Of a stretch of 46,394 nucleotides of DNA, positions 8,867-16,982 are shown one piece after another. The notes beneath the pieces are model-generated. The model was not told the origin of the DNA. It did no database searches and saw only the letters and a program-made list of their open reading frames with translations. The position numbers and the translations under genes were made by a program. The stretch's first letter is position 1. Each line of letters begins with the position of its first letter. The stretch is from Sphingobacterium siyangense (GTDB lineage Bacteria; Bacteroidota; Bacteroidia; Sphingobacteriales; Sphingobacteriaceae): the NCBI RefSeq assembly GCF_007830445.1, contig NZ_VLKR01000017.1:94453-140846 (forward strand). The letters run 5' to 3'.

Positions 8867-9237
8867 GATACTTTGTTTTTAAAGCCTTGTTCTTTTACTT
8901 TTTTCATTGCATTTGCTTTCGCAACTTCGGTTTCGGTATCTCCATTTGCCAAATCATTGTGGCCATAGATCCTTCTTGCACCTGCATAAGGGACCAATTC
9001 GACGTCTTTTGATTCACCTGGTTCAAAACGAATTGCTGTACTGGCGATAATATTCAACCGTTTGCCAAATGCTTTTTCACGATCAAACTCCATCATTTTG
9101 TTCACCTCAAAGAAATGAAAATGTGAACCTACCTGAATTGGTCTATCACCTGTATTTGTCACAGTGATCGTTGTAATTTCTCTACCTTCATTGCAGATAA
9201 CATAGCCATCTGCAATAAAAAATTCTCCTGGGATCAT
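8863..9237 (-). CDS. ureB: Urease beta subunit UreB
   Basis: A 124-residue structural subunit. The family motifs MIPGEFFIADG, ITVTNTGDRPIQVGSHFHFFEVN, EPGESKDVELVPYAG and the glycine-rich GARRIYGHNDLANG region are all visible. It packs against UreC in the (UreABC)3 trimer and has no catalytic residues. It starts 18 bp after ureA ends and overlaps the ureC start by four bases, which suggests translational coupling. Confidence 0.97.
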   Translation of the reverse strand: MIPGEFFIADGYVICNEGREITTITVTNTGDRPIQVGSHFHFFEVNKMMEFDREKAFGKRLNIIASTAIRFEPGESKDVELVPYAGARRIYGHNDLANGDTETEVAKANAMKKVKEQGFKNKVS

Positions 9238-9255
9238 AGATTATATTTTTAACAA

Positions 9256-9558
9256 TTAGCGAATCGGGTTATGAACAGTAACCAGTTTTGTACCATCTGG
9301 AAATGTAGCTTCAATCTGTACATCATGAATCATTTCAGGGACACCTTCCATGACATCTTCACGTGTCAACAACGTTGCACCATACTGCATTAAATCCGCA
9401 ACAGTACGTCCGTCACGAGCAGCTTCCAAAAGTTCACTACTGATCAATGCAATAGACTCCGGATAGTTTAATTTAAGTCCTCTAGCTTTACGTTTTTTCG
9501 CTAGTTCGCCGGCAAGATGAAGCAATAGCTTCTCTGTCTCTCTAGGTAATAAATGCAT
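9256..9558 (-). CDS. ureA: Urease gamma subunit UreA
   Basis: A 100-residue small structural subunit starting MHLLPRETEKLLLHLAGELA and ending TVHNPIR, both typical of UreA. The open frame extends 15 codons further up to 9603 through an Asn-rich stretch (NSNNNNLNNIY) unlike any UreA. The ATG at 9556-9558 is therefore preferred. It is the first of the three structural genes. The 175 bp between it and the upstream small secreted protein contain an imperfect hairpin (9668-9702) but no promoter I can support. Confidence 0.96.
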   Translation of the reverse strand: MHLLPRETEKLLLHLAGELAKKRKARGLKLNYPESIALISSELLEAARDGRTVADLMQYGATLLTREDVMEGVPEMIHDVQIEATFPDGTKLVTVHNPIR

Positions 9559-9667
9559 ATAAATATTATTTAAATTGTTGTTATTCGAATTAAAACAAGT
9601 CACGGTGAGTACAGGTCACGACAAGGCCATACGACTTAAAAAAATCGTTCAAAATCGTGATGAATAG

Positions 9668-9702
9668 GACAGATTACACCCCTACGCAGCGTAAGGTCTG
9701 TC
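9668..9702. other. Imperfect inverted repeat upstream of ureA
   Basis: GACAGA-TTAC at 9668-9677 pairs with GTAA-GG-TCTGTC at 9691-9702, leaving a GG bulge. It lies between the stop of the small secreted protein and ureA. It could be a leader structure of ureABC or a weak terminator; minus-strand sequence after it has no T-run. The nickel riboswitch consensus is not recognisable in it. Confidence 0.35.
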
Positions 9703-9733
9703 TTTTCTCAACCGTTGTAAGAAATGGAAATTT

Positions 9734-10144
9734 TTACCCCAGAAACGGGATCTTTAAACTTTGGAAAAGAATATATTTTGGCGGAAGGATCAATCGATCC
9801 ATATAAGGCCTTCTGTTATTCTGAATTTTGAGACGTACAGGATAGCAGAATACAAAAAGACAAATTGAAAGCACTCCCCAATAGAGCAGCTTGCTCCATT
9901 CATCTTTGAGGTCCATCTGTTCGGTGATATCATAGACATCATGATCTTTAACCGCAGCGACCAAATTTTCCCGCTCGGAATTTCCTGAACCTTGTTCTAC
10001 ATGAGTATGGAAAGCCGCCAGGCTTATCCGGAAGACGGGTAAACTTTGGACAGTAGAATGCGTCGGTATAGCTATTCCTTTCATGAGCAGGGTGCTCAAA
10101 AGGAAAACTAAAAAGACTAAACTATACCTCATTCTTGTGTTCAC
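9734..10144 (-). CDS. Small secreted/membrane protein leading the urease operon
   Basis: A 136-residue protein of no family I recognise. It has an N-terminal signal or anchor (VFLVFLLSTLLMKGIA), a His-containing stretch (AAFHTHVEQG), a second hydrophobic segment around 87-101 (LLYWGVLSICLFVFCY) and a basic tail ending PPKYILFQSLKIPFLG. The tail resembles the end of the protein at 18152-18553 (LLFEQIKIPC), and the two genes share a promoter motif with identical spacing. It is the first gene before ureA. A role in nickel or urea sensing, or in periplasmic metal handling, is possible but unproven. Confidence 0.7.
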   Translation of the reverse strand: MNTRMRYSLVFLVFLLSTLLMKGIAIPTHSTVQSLPVFRISLAAFHTHVEQGSGNSERENLVAAVKDHDVYDITEQMDLKDEWSKLLYWGVLSICLFVFCYPVRLKIQNNRRPYMDRLILPPKYILFQSLKIPFLG

Positions 10145-10163
10145 AATTCTATTATTTGTTGTT

Positions 10164-10211
10164 CAAATTTACAACCAAAGCGGGCTACTTGACTAGCACA
10201 AATCTTGAATT
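10164..10211 (-). promoter_or_regulatory. Promoter: TAAATTTG box plus shared 18-bp motif
   Basis: Reading the minus strand, an 18-bp motif at 10194-10211 (plus-strand TAGCACAAATCTTGAATT) is followed after exactly 22 bp by TAAATTTG at 10164-10171, a perfect -7 box. The ATG of the small secreted protein begins 19 bp further on. The same motif, spacing and box type occur at 18598-18645 upstream of the other small secreted protein. The motif probably holds an activator or repressor site overlapping the -33 region. Confidence 0.65.
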
Positions 10212-10246
10212 AAATAGTCCAAATTTGTTGAAAAAGCCCGCTTTGG
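10175..10246. repeat. Long-range 12-bp inverted repeat around the promoter motif
   Basis: CCAAAGCGGGCT at 10175-10186 and its exact complement AGCCCGCTTTGG at 10235-10246 are separated by 48 bp that contain the shared 18-bp promoter motif. The arms are much more GC-rich than their surroundings. They could form a terminator-like stem after the receptor gene or a regulatory dyad. Confidence 0.7.
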
Positions 10247-10270
10247 AGATTTTAGATCAATCTTTCGAAT

Positions 10271-12709
10271 TTAAAAAGAGTAACCAACTGATACCATGAT
10301 ATTTCTCGGTGCACCAGCAAAGGCTCTCGTGTAGTCAAAACCACCTAAAAAGTAATATTTATCGAATACATTGTTCAGGTTTACGGCCATTTTCATAGCA
10401 CCAATGTGGTAATAGGCCGCTGCATTAACAGTTGTATAAGATGGCCATTGTCCCCAGAGTGCATTTCCATCGCTATCCTTTCCGATACTATTGTCCATCC
10501 GCTTACGGTCTACATAGTAAACACCAGCACCAAAACCTAAGCCTTTTAAGGTACTATTTGAAAACACATATTTTAACCAGGCACTCGCCATATTTTTGGG
10601 TGCTCCCGGCAGGGACTGTCCTATTTCAGAAGGAACCGAGGATGATTTCACCTCCGTATCATTATAGGTATAATTGGCCATAACCTGGAACTCCCGTGTC
10701 AACTGCCCACGCACATCGAGTTCAACACCCTGCGATAGCGCTTTGCCGGATTGTCTATATTCCGGCAGCCCTGAATCATTGATAGCCCCTGTGGCAATGA
10801 GCATATTCCGTCGTTCAATTCGGAATAAGGATAGATCAACCTGCAATTGTTCCTTAAAGAAACCCGTCTTCACCCCTGTTTCCACCTGGAAACTCCGCTC
10901 GGCATCAAAGGGTTTATCGGCACCATAATCTTTATAGTTTTGAATAAAATTGGCGCCTACAGGCACAAACCCCTGTGAATAACTTGCAAAATAGTTAATC
11001 TGCTTATTAATTCCATAGGTTACACCAAAACGAGGTAATAAGGCATTTTGTGTCGCATGAAACCGATTTTGTCCATCAAGTGTCTCAGAAGAATAGTGTT
11101 CATGACGTAGACCTACAATAAGTTTAAGTCGGTCGTCAATGCTGATTTGATCCTGAATATATTTACCCGTTGTTTTATAAGGGCTCAAAAAAGGATAAGC
11201 GACTCCCGTACGCCATACATAATTCGTCAGATCATGAGTCGTATAAGTGGGATTGTTCAAATCAAAAGTCAAAGGAACAACTTTACCATCTATAGTTTGC
11301 TGCCTAGCCTCCCGCAATTGGTTTTCTTTGTCGCCCCGATATTGGGCAAAATCAATCCCAGCAACCAAATGATGATCAACTCTATCGCCCAAAAGATCCC
11401 ACTTGACGTAACCGACAACATTATCGGTATAATCACGCCCATGGCGATCAAAAAAGCGCATATTCATAATGGTATTATGTGGTGCATCAGCAAATGTATT
11501 CATTGTCCGGTGTTCATTGACATCCTCCTGATAAATGGATTTCATGTAACTCAGATTCAAACTAACATGTTCTGCCAGACGCTGAGACAAACGAGCGCTT
11601 AATGAAAAAGTCTTGGAATTATAAAAATCGGAAGGCTGGCTCAACGTAAATGACCTGGGCAAAGCATAAAAGTTATTTTCCTTAATACCCATTCCCCGAT
11701 CAAGATAACCGTTGAACTGATTATAGACCATGTCAATATCAACCACCGTGCCTTCAGCTGGTTTGAAGGTAAAGGAAGGAGCAATCATCATTCGTTTCTG
11801 ACGATTTACGTCACGAAAAGTCTTCGTATCTTCATAACCCGCGTTAAAACGATATAAAATACGCTTGGCACTATCCAATGGTCCACCGAGATCTACAGTA
11901 GTTCGCATCGTTTCAAAACTACCGCCGGCAAAATTCACATGCCCCTTAAAATCTTCCAAAGGCTTCTTTGTCGTCATATTAATTGTACCACCCGGCACAA
12001 TATCCCCAAACAAAGATGCCCCAGGCCCTTTCAAAACCTCGATATTTTCAAGATTGATCGTTAGTGGTGAATTATAATAACTGTTACCATAACCATACCC
12101 CGAGCGTAAACCATTGACAAGTCGAACACCCGTTTCGTAACCGCTTTTGAAACCACGGATAACAACATCATCATAGGAAGATGCTTCTGTCACACCAGCC
12201 AGGTCCTGTACCAGCGCTCCAGTAGTAAAGGCCTGTTTATCTTCGATAAATTCCTTACTGAGTACAGCGACAGATTGCGGTAGATCCTTTAATTTTCCTG
12301 CAAATTTACCCCCCAGCTCCATATTATTTGTCAGATATGAATTGTTACGTCTACCCGTAACCAATACTTCATCCAATGTATTATCACCGGCTACCATAAG
12401 CAATCGAACTCCTTTTTTTGCATTCCAGTTGGCCGCGTTCAAATCCAGCAATACAGGCTTATACCCAATTGCAGCTGCACGTAGCTGTACAGGAAAAGAA
12501 GTTATTCCGGTAAAACTAAATTCGCCCTGAGCATTAGAACTTGTCTGTTGTTGTCGATCTGCCAGGGTTAATGTGACCCCTGAGATTGGATTACCGTTTT
12601 CATCCTGGATCTTACCAAATAGTGCCACACCTTGTTGTGCATACACCGCTCCCGGTACGGAAGCACTTGTCAATAAAGCGAAAGCTAGCGCTTTCATTAC
12701 GTTGTTCAT
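10271..12709 (-). CDS. TonB-dependent siderophore-type receptor (probable nickel chelate uptake)
   Basis: An 812-residue outer-membrane receptor. In order it has a signal peptide (to about residue 25), a carboxypeptidase-regulatory-like domain (about 28-110), a TonB plug (about 125-250, with LKDLPQSVAVLSKEF and IEVLKGPGASLFGDIVPGGTINMTTK) and a 22-strand barrel ending in VSVGYSF with the terminal Phe. By homology it belongs to the ferric-siderophore receptors. Here it is the last gene of an operon with a second ureE and a periplasmic-binding-protein importer, next to urease and hypAB. A nickel chelate is thus the best guess for the ligand; iron-siderophore remains possible. Confidence 0.88.
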   Translation of the reverse strand: MNNVMKALAFALLTSASVPGAVYAQQGVALFGKIQDENGNPISGVTLTLADRQQQTSSNAQGEFSFTGITSFPVQLRAAAIGYKPVLLDLNAANWNAKKGVRLLMVAGDNTLDEVLVTGRRNNSYLTNNMELGGKFAGKLKDLPQSVAVLSKEFIEDKQAFTTGALVQDLAGVTEASSYDDVVIRGFKSGYETGVRLVNGLRSGYGYGNSYYNSPLTINLENIEVLKGPGASLFGDIVPGGTINMTTKKPLEDFKGHVNFAGGSFETMRTTVDLGGPLDSAKRILYRFNAGYEDTKTFRDVNRQKRMMIAPSFTFKPAEGTVVDIDMVYNQFNGYLDRGMGIKENNFYALPRSFTLSQPSDFYNSKTFSLSARLSQRLAEHVSLNLSYMKSIYQEDVNEHRTMNTFADAPHNTIMNMRFFDRHGRDYTDNVVGYVKWDLLGDRVDHHLVAGIDFAQYRGDKENQLREARQQTIDGKVVPLTFDLNNPTYTTHDLTNYVWRTGVAYPFLSPYKTTGKYIQDQISIDDRLKLIVGLRHEHYSSETLDGQNRFHATQNALLPRFGVTYGINKQINYFASYSQGFVPVGANFIQNYKDYGADKPFDAERSFQVETGVKTGFFKEQLQVDLSLFRIERRNMLIATGAINDSGLPEYRQSGKALSQGVELDVRGQLTREFQVMANYTYNDTEVKSSSVPSEIGQSLPGAPKNMASAWLKYVFSNSTLKGLGFGAGVYYVDRKRMDNSIGKDSDGNALWGQWPSYTTVNAAAYYHIGAMKMAVNLNNVFDKYYFLGGFDYTRAFAGAPRNIMVSVGYSF

Positions 12710-12750
12710 TCGAATAAATTATATATTTTTTGGCTTATCCACTTTTAGGG

Positions 12751-13389
12751 TTAAGCAATACGATCAACGAATAATTCCATGTGTATCGTTGGAAAATTCG
12801 ATTCATTACAAAAGTCTTTCAATTGAAATCCCTGTTTTCCCCAAAACTCATAGGCTCCAGTCAGGAATGGGTGGGTATGTAAATAAAGCCTTTCAATACT
12901 TTTCTCCTTAGCTACAGCGACCAAACCCTTGAATAAGGCCGTTCCCAAACCTGACCTACGGTAACTCGGGTCAACAAAAAGTCGAGCAACTTCCACCGTT
13001 TTCCTTCTATCAATATCCAAGTGCGGGAAACGGTAATCATAAGCCAGCATACCAACGACGCCAATCAGTTTACCCTGCTGATCTTTTGCCTGCAAGAACG
13101 CACCAGCCTCAGCCTCAAGATACACGGCTGAAAATGCCCGTAGATCTTTGGGAAGCTTATGTGCATCCAACATCGGGAACAACTGTTTTCTAAATTCAAT
13201 GACATAAGGTAATACGACATCAATATCTTCCTTTTCAACACGAGATATGCTGATATTTTTCAAATGGGGTTGTGTGGGAAAACATCGCTTGCTCATCAGT
13301 TGATTATTAACCAATATATTGCCGCTGTCTTTGATGGTATTCATATCGTTATAGCTATTTTTAAAATATTTGCACAGTAAACTGAGCAT
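12751..13389 (-). CDS. GNAT family N-acetyltransferase
   Basis: A GNAT-fold acetyltransferase. The acetyl-CoA site is visible as ARLFVDPSYRRSGLGTALFKGLVAVA (R-x-x-G-x-G/A type), followed by the late strand GAYEFWGKQGF. The open frame gives 212 residues, but the first 31 look uncharacteristic. Starts at 13344 (MNTIKDSG) or 13296 (MSKRCFPT) are possible, the second placing the domain start IS-RVEKEDIDVV near the N-terminus as is usual. It lies between the ABC ATPase and the TonB receptor, apparently co-transcribed. Its substrate is unknown; acetylation of a metal chelator or a detoxification role would both fit the context. Confidence 0.82.
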   Translation of the reverse strand: MLSLLCKYFKNSYNDMNTIKDSGNILVNNQLMSKRCFPTQPHLKNISISRVEKEDIDVVLPYVIEFRKQLFPMLDAHKLPKDLRAFSAVYLEAEAGAFLQAKDQQGKLIGVVGMLAYDYRFPHLDIDRRKTVEVARLFVDPSYRRSGLGTALFKGLVAVAKEKSIERLYLHTHPFLTGAYEFWGKQGFQLKDFCNESNFPTIHMELFVDRIA

Positions 13390-13440
13390 CTCAGGTACAA
13401 ACCATGATTTTTCATAAAGGCACCTATTTAGACAGCCTCG

Positions 13441-14283
13441 TCATGGCGTATTCATTTCAATTTTGGCTTCGGCGTTATGCGCTGAACCCGCAATGGTGTC
13501 AAATGCCCTATCCGCACCCAGCATCGGAACAAACATCCATTTCTTTTGATTTTCCAAACTGATCAAAGGAAGTTGATAGGTCTGTTCCAATAATTCCCGT
13601 ACTTGCTCCCGCTCCAGACCGTGCAGATCCACGAGCCTATTGTCCTTCATCAGATAAAACTGATCACCAAAAAGATACGCCATGTTGGGGTCGTGCATCA
13701 CACATAACACGGTTGTCCCCTCTTTGACCAGCTCCTTGGCTGTCTGCAGAACCGCAATCTGATACTTCAGATCCAAATGATTGGTGGGTTCATCAAGCAA
13801 TAATAAATCAGGCTGTTGTACCAACACGCGACAAAGTAATACCAATTGTCGCTCTCCTCCAGATAAAGAGGTATAGGGTTTGTCCTTTAAATGTGTGAGG
13901 TTAAATCTATCCAAGATCTGTTCAACTGCCTCGAAATCTTCCTTATTTGGTGAAAAACGAGAAAATGAGGCTCGTCCCGTCAGAATAACATCAACAACGC
14001 TAAAAGGAAATGTGGTCTGATGGAACTGATTCAGAAAACCCAATTTCAATGAATTGGCCCGACCAACCTTCCAATCGCGACGTTCTGTTTCACCAATAAG
14101 AACTGATCCATTATATTTTTTTTCCAGCCCGGCAATAATATTAAACAGAGTCGATTTACCACTTCCATTTCGACCAAGAATAACAGAAAGCTTTCCTTCC
14201 GGAAATGACATGTTTACATCATTTAAAATGACATCCTTACCATAGGCAAAAGAAAGTTTTTTGATATGAATCGAATTATTCAT
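13441..14283 (-). CDS. ABC transporter ATPase, metal-chelate/B12 importer type
   Basis: A 280-residue ATPase of the FepC/BtuD type. Walker A is GRNGSGKST (37-45), the signature LSGGERQ (140-146), Walker B LLLLDE (160-165) and the switch His follows in CVMHDPNM. A C-terminal extension of about 40 residues (from KKWMFVPMLG) exceeds the minimal domain. It powers the FecCD-type permease encoded upstream, with which it overlaps by four bases. With the lipoprotein and TonB receptor it forms a complete outer-to-inner-membrane import route. Confidence 0.93.
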   Translation of the reverse strand: MNNSIHIKKLSFAYGKDVILNDVNMSFPEGKLSVILGRNGSGKSTLFNIIAGLEKKYNGSVLIGETERRDWKVGRANSLKLGFLNQFHQTTFPFSVVDVILTGRASFSRFSPNKEDFEAVEQILDRFNLTHLKDKPYTSLSGGERQLVLLCRVLVQQPDLLLLDEPTNHLDLKYQIAVLQTAKELVKEGTTVLCVMHDPNMAYLFGDQFYLMKDNRLVDLHGLEREQVRELLEQTYQLPLISLENQKKWMFVPMLGADRAFDTIAGSAHNAEAKIEMNTP

Positions 14284-15296
14284 GAATTCCAGTTGATTTC
14301 GTTACGGCGCATCAGATAAATAAACAAGGGAGCGCCAATAATCATTGTAAAAACACCGATCGGAATTTCAAATGGCATAACAGCCCTAGAAAAATCATCG
14401 ATAAGTAATAGGAAAGTACCTCCAATACTGATATTTGCCCACACAATAATATTGTTATTGGGTCCAAAGATCATGCGGCTGATATGCGGTACAATTAATC
14501 CGAACAGACTAATCACCCCGACAGCTGCTACAGCTGATGCCGTAATTAGTGTTGCCACAGCAATGAAGACCAATTTCAATATTTTCGGGTTAACGCCAAC
14601 AGCAATTGCTTCTTGATCTCCAAGGGCGAGAAGATTCAGCTTCCAGCGCAAAAGGATCAGGATCCCCAATCCTATTGTGATCGGCAGGAACGCTTGCTGT
14701 ACTTTCGACCATGATGCTGTATGTAGGTTCCCCATTGTCCATTGCACAATAGCTTGTAATTTATAGGGATCACTAATGTATTGTAACAGGGTTAACATTG
14801 CTGTAAATACACCGGAAATAACCATTCCAGCCAACACCATCCCAATAATCGAGGTTTTCAAGCCGGCATTTGAAACAAAATAGGTCAAACCTACCGCACA
14901 TACACCAAACAGAAATGCCGATAGATTGACGGACAATAGAGGGAACAACATGGCCAATGCGGCCCCAAAAGCAGATCCCGAAGAAATACCCAATGTAAAG
15001 GGATCAACGATTGGATTCCTAAAAATGGCCTGTAAAATTCCGCCGGAAGAAGCTAATGCTGCTCCGACCATAAAGGTCAACAGAATCCGTGGTAAACGTA
15101 CCTGCCACAATATCGTATCCATGTTATCTTTTAATACCGTATTATGGTCTCCGATATAAATCCCCACTTTCAATCCGATGCGTTGGCAGAGCTCGACAAA
15201 ACCAATGTTCTGACTTGATCCTACAAGTAAGGAAAGCAATAAAACCAACAACGGTAAAACAACTAGCAGAAACAGCTTTTTTAATTGATGTATCAT
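14280..15296 (-). CDS. FecCD/BtuC-type ABC permease
   Basis: A 338-residue inner-membrane permease of the FecCD family with about ten transmembrane segments. Recognisable family stretches include RLPRILLTFMVGAALASSGGILQAIFRNPIVDPFTLGISSGSAFGA (key RLPR, G-AL--SG--Q---RNP---P--LG-S-G) and GVISLFGLIVPHISRMIFG. It works as a dimer with the downstream ATPase. It overlaps both neighbours by four bases, so the three importer genes are translationally coupled. Substrate class (iron siderophore, cobalamin or nickel chelate) cannot be told from the permease alone. Confidence 0.93.
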   Translation of the reverse strand: MIHQLKKLFLLVVLPLLVLLLSLLVGSSQNIGFVELCQRIGLKVGIYIGDHNTVLKDNMDTILWQVRLPRILLTFMVGAALASSGGILQAIFRNPIVDPFTLGISSGSAFGAALAMLFPLLSVNLSAFLFGVCAVGLTYFVSNAGLKTSIIGMVLAGMVISGVFTAMLTLLQYISDPYKLQAIVQWTMGNLHTASWSKVQQAFLPITIGLGILILLRWKLNLLALGDQEAIAVGVNPKILKLVFIAVATLITASAVAAVGVISLFGLIVPHISRMIFGPNNNIIVWANISIGGTFLLLIDDFSRAVMPFEIPIGVFTMIIGAPLFIYLMRRNEINWNS

Positions 15297-16294
15297 TGAA
15301 GTAGTCCTGCTTTACCGTATAGTTTTTCAAAAGCTATGGTCATATCCTGATCAAGCTGCTGTTTCGTATAATCCGAAAAACACCAATGTCTAATTTGTTT
15401 GGCAAAAAGCATAAATTTGACGGTATGTGGATCGTATGGGAACGACGGTGACATCACAAATACCTGTTTATTTTTCACTGCAGGTAATGCCGCGAGTTCC
15501 TTCAGATTATATACGTCTGCCAGTTTAGAATTCCAAAGAATAATGAGGTCCGGATTCCATTTATAAATCGTTTCTGCACCGACATTTGGGGCTTCCATTT
15601 CTAACGGGCAGGCATTAGCTGCACCCGAAAGCCGGATCGCCATATCAATCAAACTACCACGACCGGATGTCGAAAGTACTCTACCTTTAGACCAGGCATA
15701 ATAAACCTTCTTCTGTATTTGATCCTTGGGAGCAGTCATTTTTTTGATCTCCGCCGAAACAAATTGAACAATTTCTTCAGCTCTCGCTTTCTTTCCGAGT
15801 AAGGCTCCCATCCCTATCAGTTCATTAAAAATACTTTTTTCATCCTGCGAAGAAAAAGTAAACACGGGAATTCCAAGATCTTCTAATTGAGAAATATTAT
15901 CCTGATCAGTATTGAACGTCAAAACAAGATCAGGGTTCAAGCCCACTATGCTTTCTACATTATTTGCCTGGCCTGCGAAGGTAGGCGTTGCCAGTTCTTT
16001 TTTTGCAATTCTTTGATCCAATTTGGATAAAAAGCTATAGGTATCTTGGAGCTGATAAACCTGTTCAGGAATACCTACAAGGCTATTTTCAGCGCCCAAC
16101 ATATACACTTCATCAACAAGCGAAGGGAATAGTACAACTACACGCTTTGCCACATGCGCCAACACAACTTCCTTTCCTCTGCTATCGACTGCTTTCACTT
16201 GACTGTTGAGCGTGCCGGATTGCCGATTTTGGCAGGCACTCAATATACCAGAGCATACCAAAAGCAATACAACTATAATTCGATTCACTTTCAT
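15293..16294 (-). CDS. Periplasmic metal-chelate-binding lipoprotein
   Basis: A 333-residue substrate-binding protein of the PF01497 type (BtuF/FhuD/CeuE group). The lipobox LSAC places the lipidated Cys at residue 21. The two-lobe layout follows: VVLFPSLVDEVYMLGAENSLVG in the first lobe and AETIYKWNPDLIILWNS in the second, joined by a long helix. Late residues FPYDPHTVKFMLFAKQIRHWC carry His and Tyr that could contact a chelate. It starts the permease-ATPase set and follows a second ureE immediately (ends abut), which links the importer to nickel. Helicobacter uses related importers for nickel. Confidence 0.88.
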   Translation of the reverse strand: MKVNRIIVVLLLVCSGILSACQNRQSGTLNSQVKAVDSRGKEVVLAHVAKRVVVLFPSLVDEVYMLGAENSLVGIPEQVYQLQDTYSFLSKLDQRIAKKELATPTFAGQANNVESIVGLNPDLVLTFNTDQDNISQLEDLGIPVFTFSSQDEKSIFNELIGMGALLGKKARAEEIVQFVSAEIKKMTAPKDQIQKKVYYAWSKGRVLSTSGRGSLIDMAIRLSGAANACPLEMEAPNVGAETIYKWNPDLIILWNSKLADVYNLKELAALPAVKNKQVFVMSPSFPYDPHTVKFMLFAKQIRHWCFSDYTKQQLDQDMTIAFEKLYGKAGLLQ

Positions 16295-16825
16295 TTAATT
16301 ATCTTTTCGAACTTGTTCACCCAAACTGATATGCCCGTCTATTCTCTTTAAATCTGGATTCTTCTTATTTTTAGCCTGCAAACGAATCAAATCTTCGGAT
16401 AACAACAAGGCTTCCTCCAACTGAATCGACGTTCCATATTTTGCTAGAACCTGTTCATAAAGCCGTCCATCGTAAGGAAGACGAAGCGATTCGGCATCTG
16501 TTACGTTGAATATCGGCAGATGTCTATTTCCGATGAAATAACCGAAATCTGCAAGCTGAACCAAATCCGTTGGATTAAATCTTATCGTCAACGAAGGCTT
16601 GACAACCAGGATCGCTTGCAGCGTTTCCTGATGAAATAAACCATCACCATGGTGCCATTCCGCACCCTGGTCCAATTGCATAAGGATTGCTTTTCCGTTT
16701 ATTGTATTGCGCGTCAGGCGTCTTTTATGAACTTCATACCACTCAAGATGCAATTGATCGACCTCGCTAAGGGCAAACGCCTTGTTTGCGACAATTTTAT
16801 CTATTGGTATAGGCAGCTTATTCAT
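16295..16825 (-). CDS. Second UreE-like nickel metallochaperone
   Basis: A 176-residue UreE paralogue starting MNKLPIPIDK at 16825; the frame runs open to 16861 but the added residues are not UreE-like. The metal-site motif GNRHLPIF with H102 is kept, and the preceding domain aligns with copy 1 (LHLEWYEVHKRRLTRNT against LAIEWYESTKRIQRLRT). An extra HH at 58-59 lies in the N-terminal domain, and the tail carries only one His. It is the first gene of the importer operon, so it may receive nickel as it enters the cytoplasm and pass it to HypA/HypB or UreG. That role is inference. Confidence 0.88.
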   Translation of the reverse strand: MNKLPIPIDKIVANKAFALSEVDQLHLEWYEVHKRRLTRNTINGKAILMQLDQGAEWHHGDGLFHQETLQAILVVKPSLTIRFNPTDLVQLADFGYFIGNRHLPIFNVTDAESLRLPYDGRLYEQVLAKYGTSIQLEEALLLSEDLIRLQAKNKKNPDLKRIDGHISLGEQVRKDN

Positions 16826-16856
16826 TTTTGTAAACTTATCTTCATCACACGTTAAC

Positions 16857-16909
16857 AGCACTATTTGGCTTTGTTTTCAGTGCTATTTATTTCCTCAAAA
16901 AACAGCACT
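16857..16909. promoter_or_regulatory. Array of AGCACT/AGTGCT half-sites upstream of the importer operon
   Basis: AGCACT at 16857-16862, AGTGCT at 16879-16884 and AGCACT at 16904-16909 alternate in orientation about 22 and 25 bp apart. Each is followed on the plus strand by ATT, and the shared 10-mers are CAGCACTATT, CAGTGCTATT and CAGCACTATT. They lie just upstream of the second ureE start, where an operator would be expected. No clear -7 box was found nearby. Confidence 0.5.
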
Positions 16910-16982
16910 ATTGCGTCAACATTGAACAGGATAACAATAAAACATGGATCATTATTATCCTATTCATTTTATCTGTTGTTCA

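Noticed and set aside
9668..9702. Nickel riboswitch upstream of ureA
   Set aside because: There is an imperfect hairpin but none of the conserved four-helix layout or core bases I would expect of the NiCo class.
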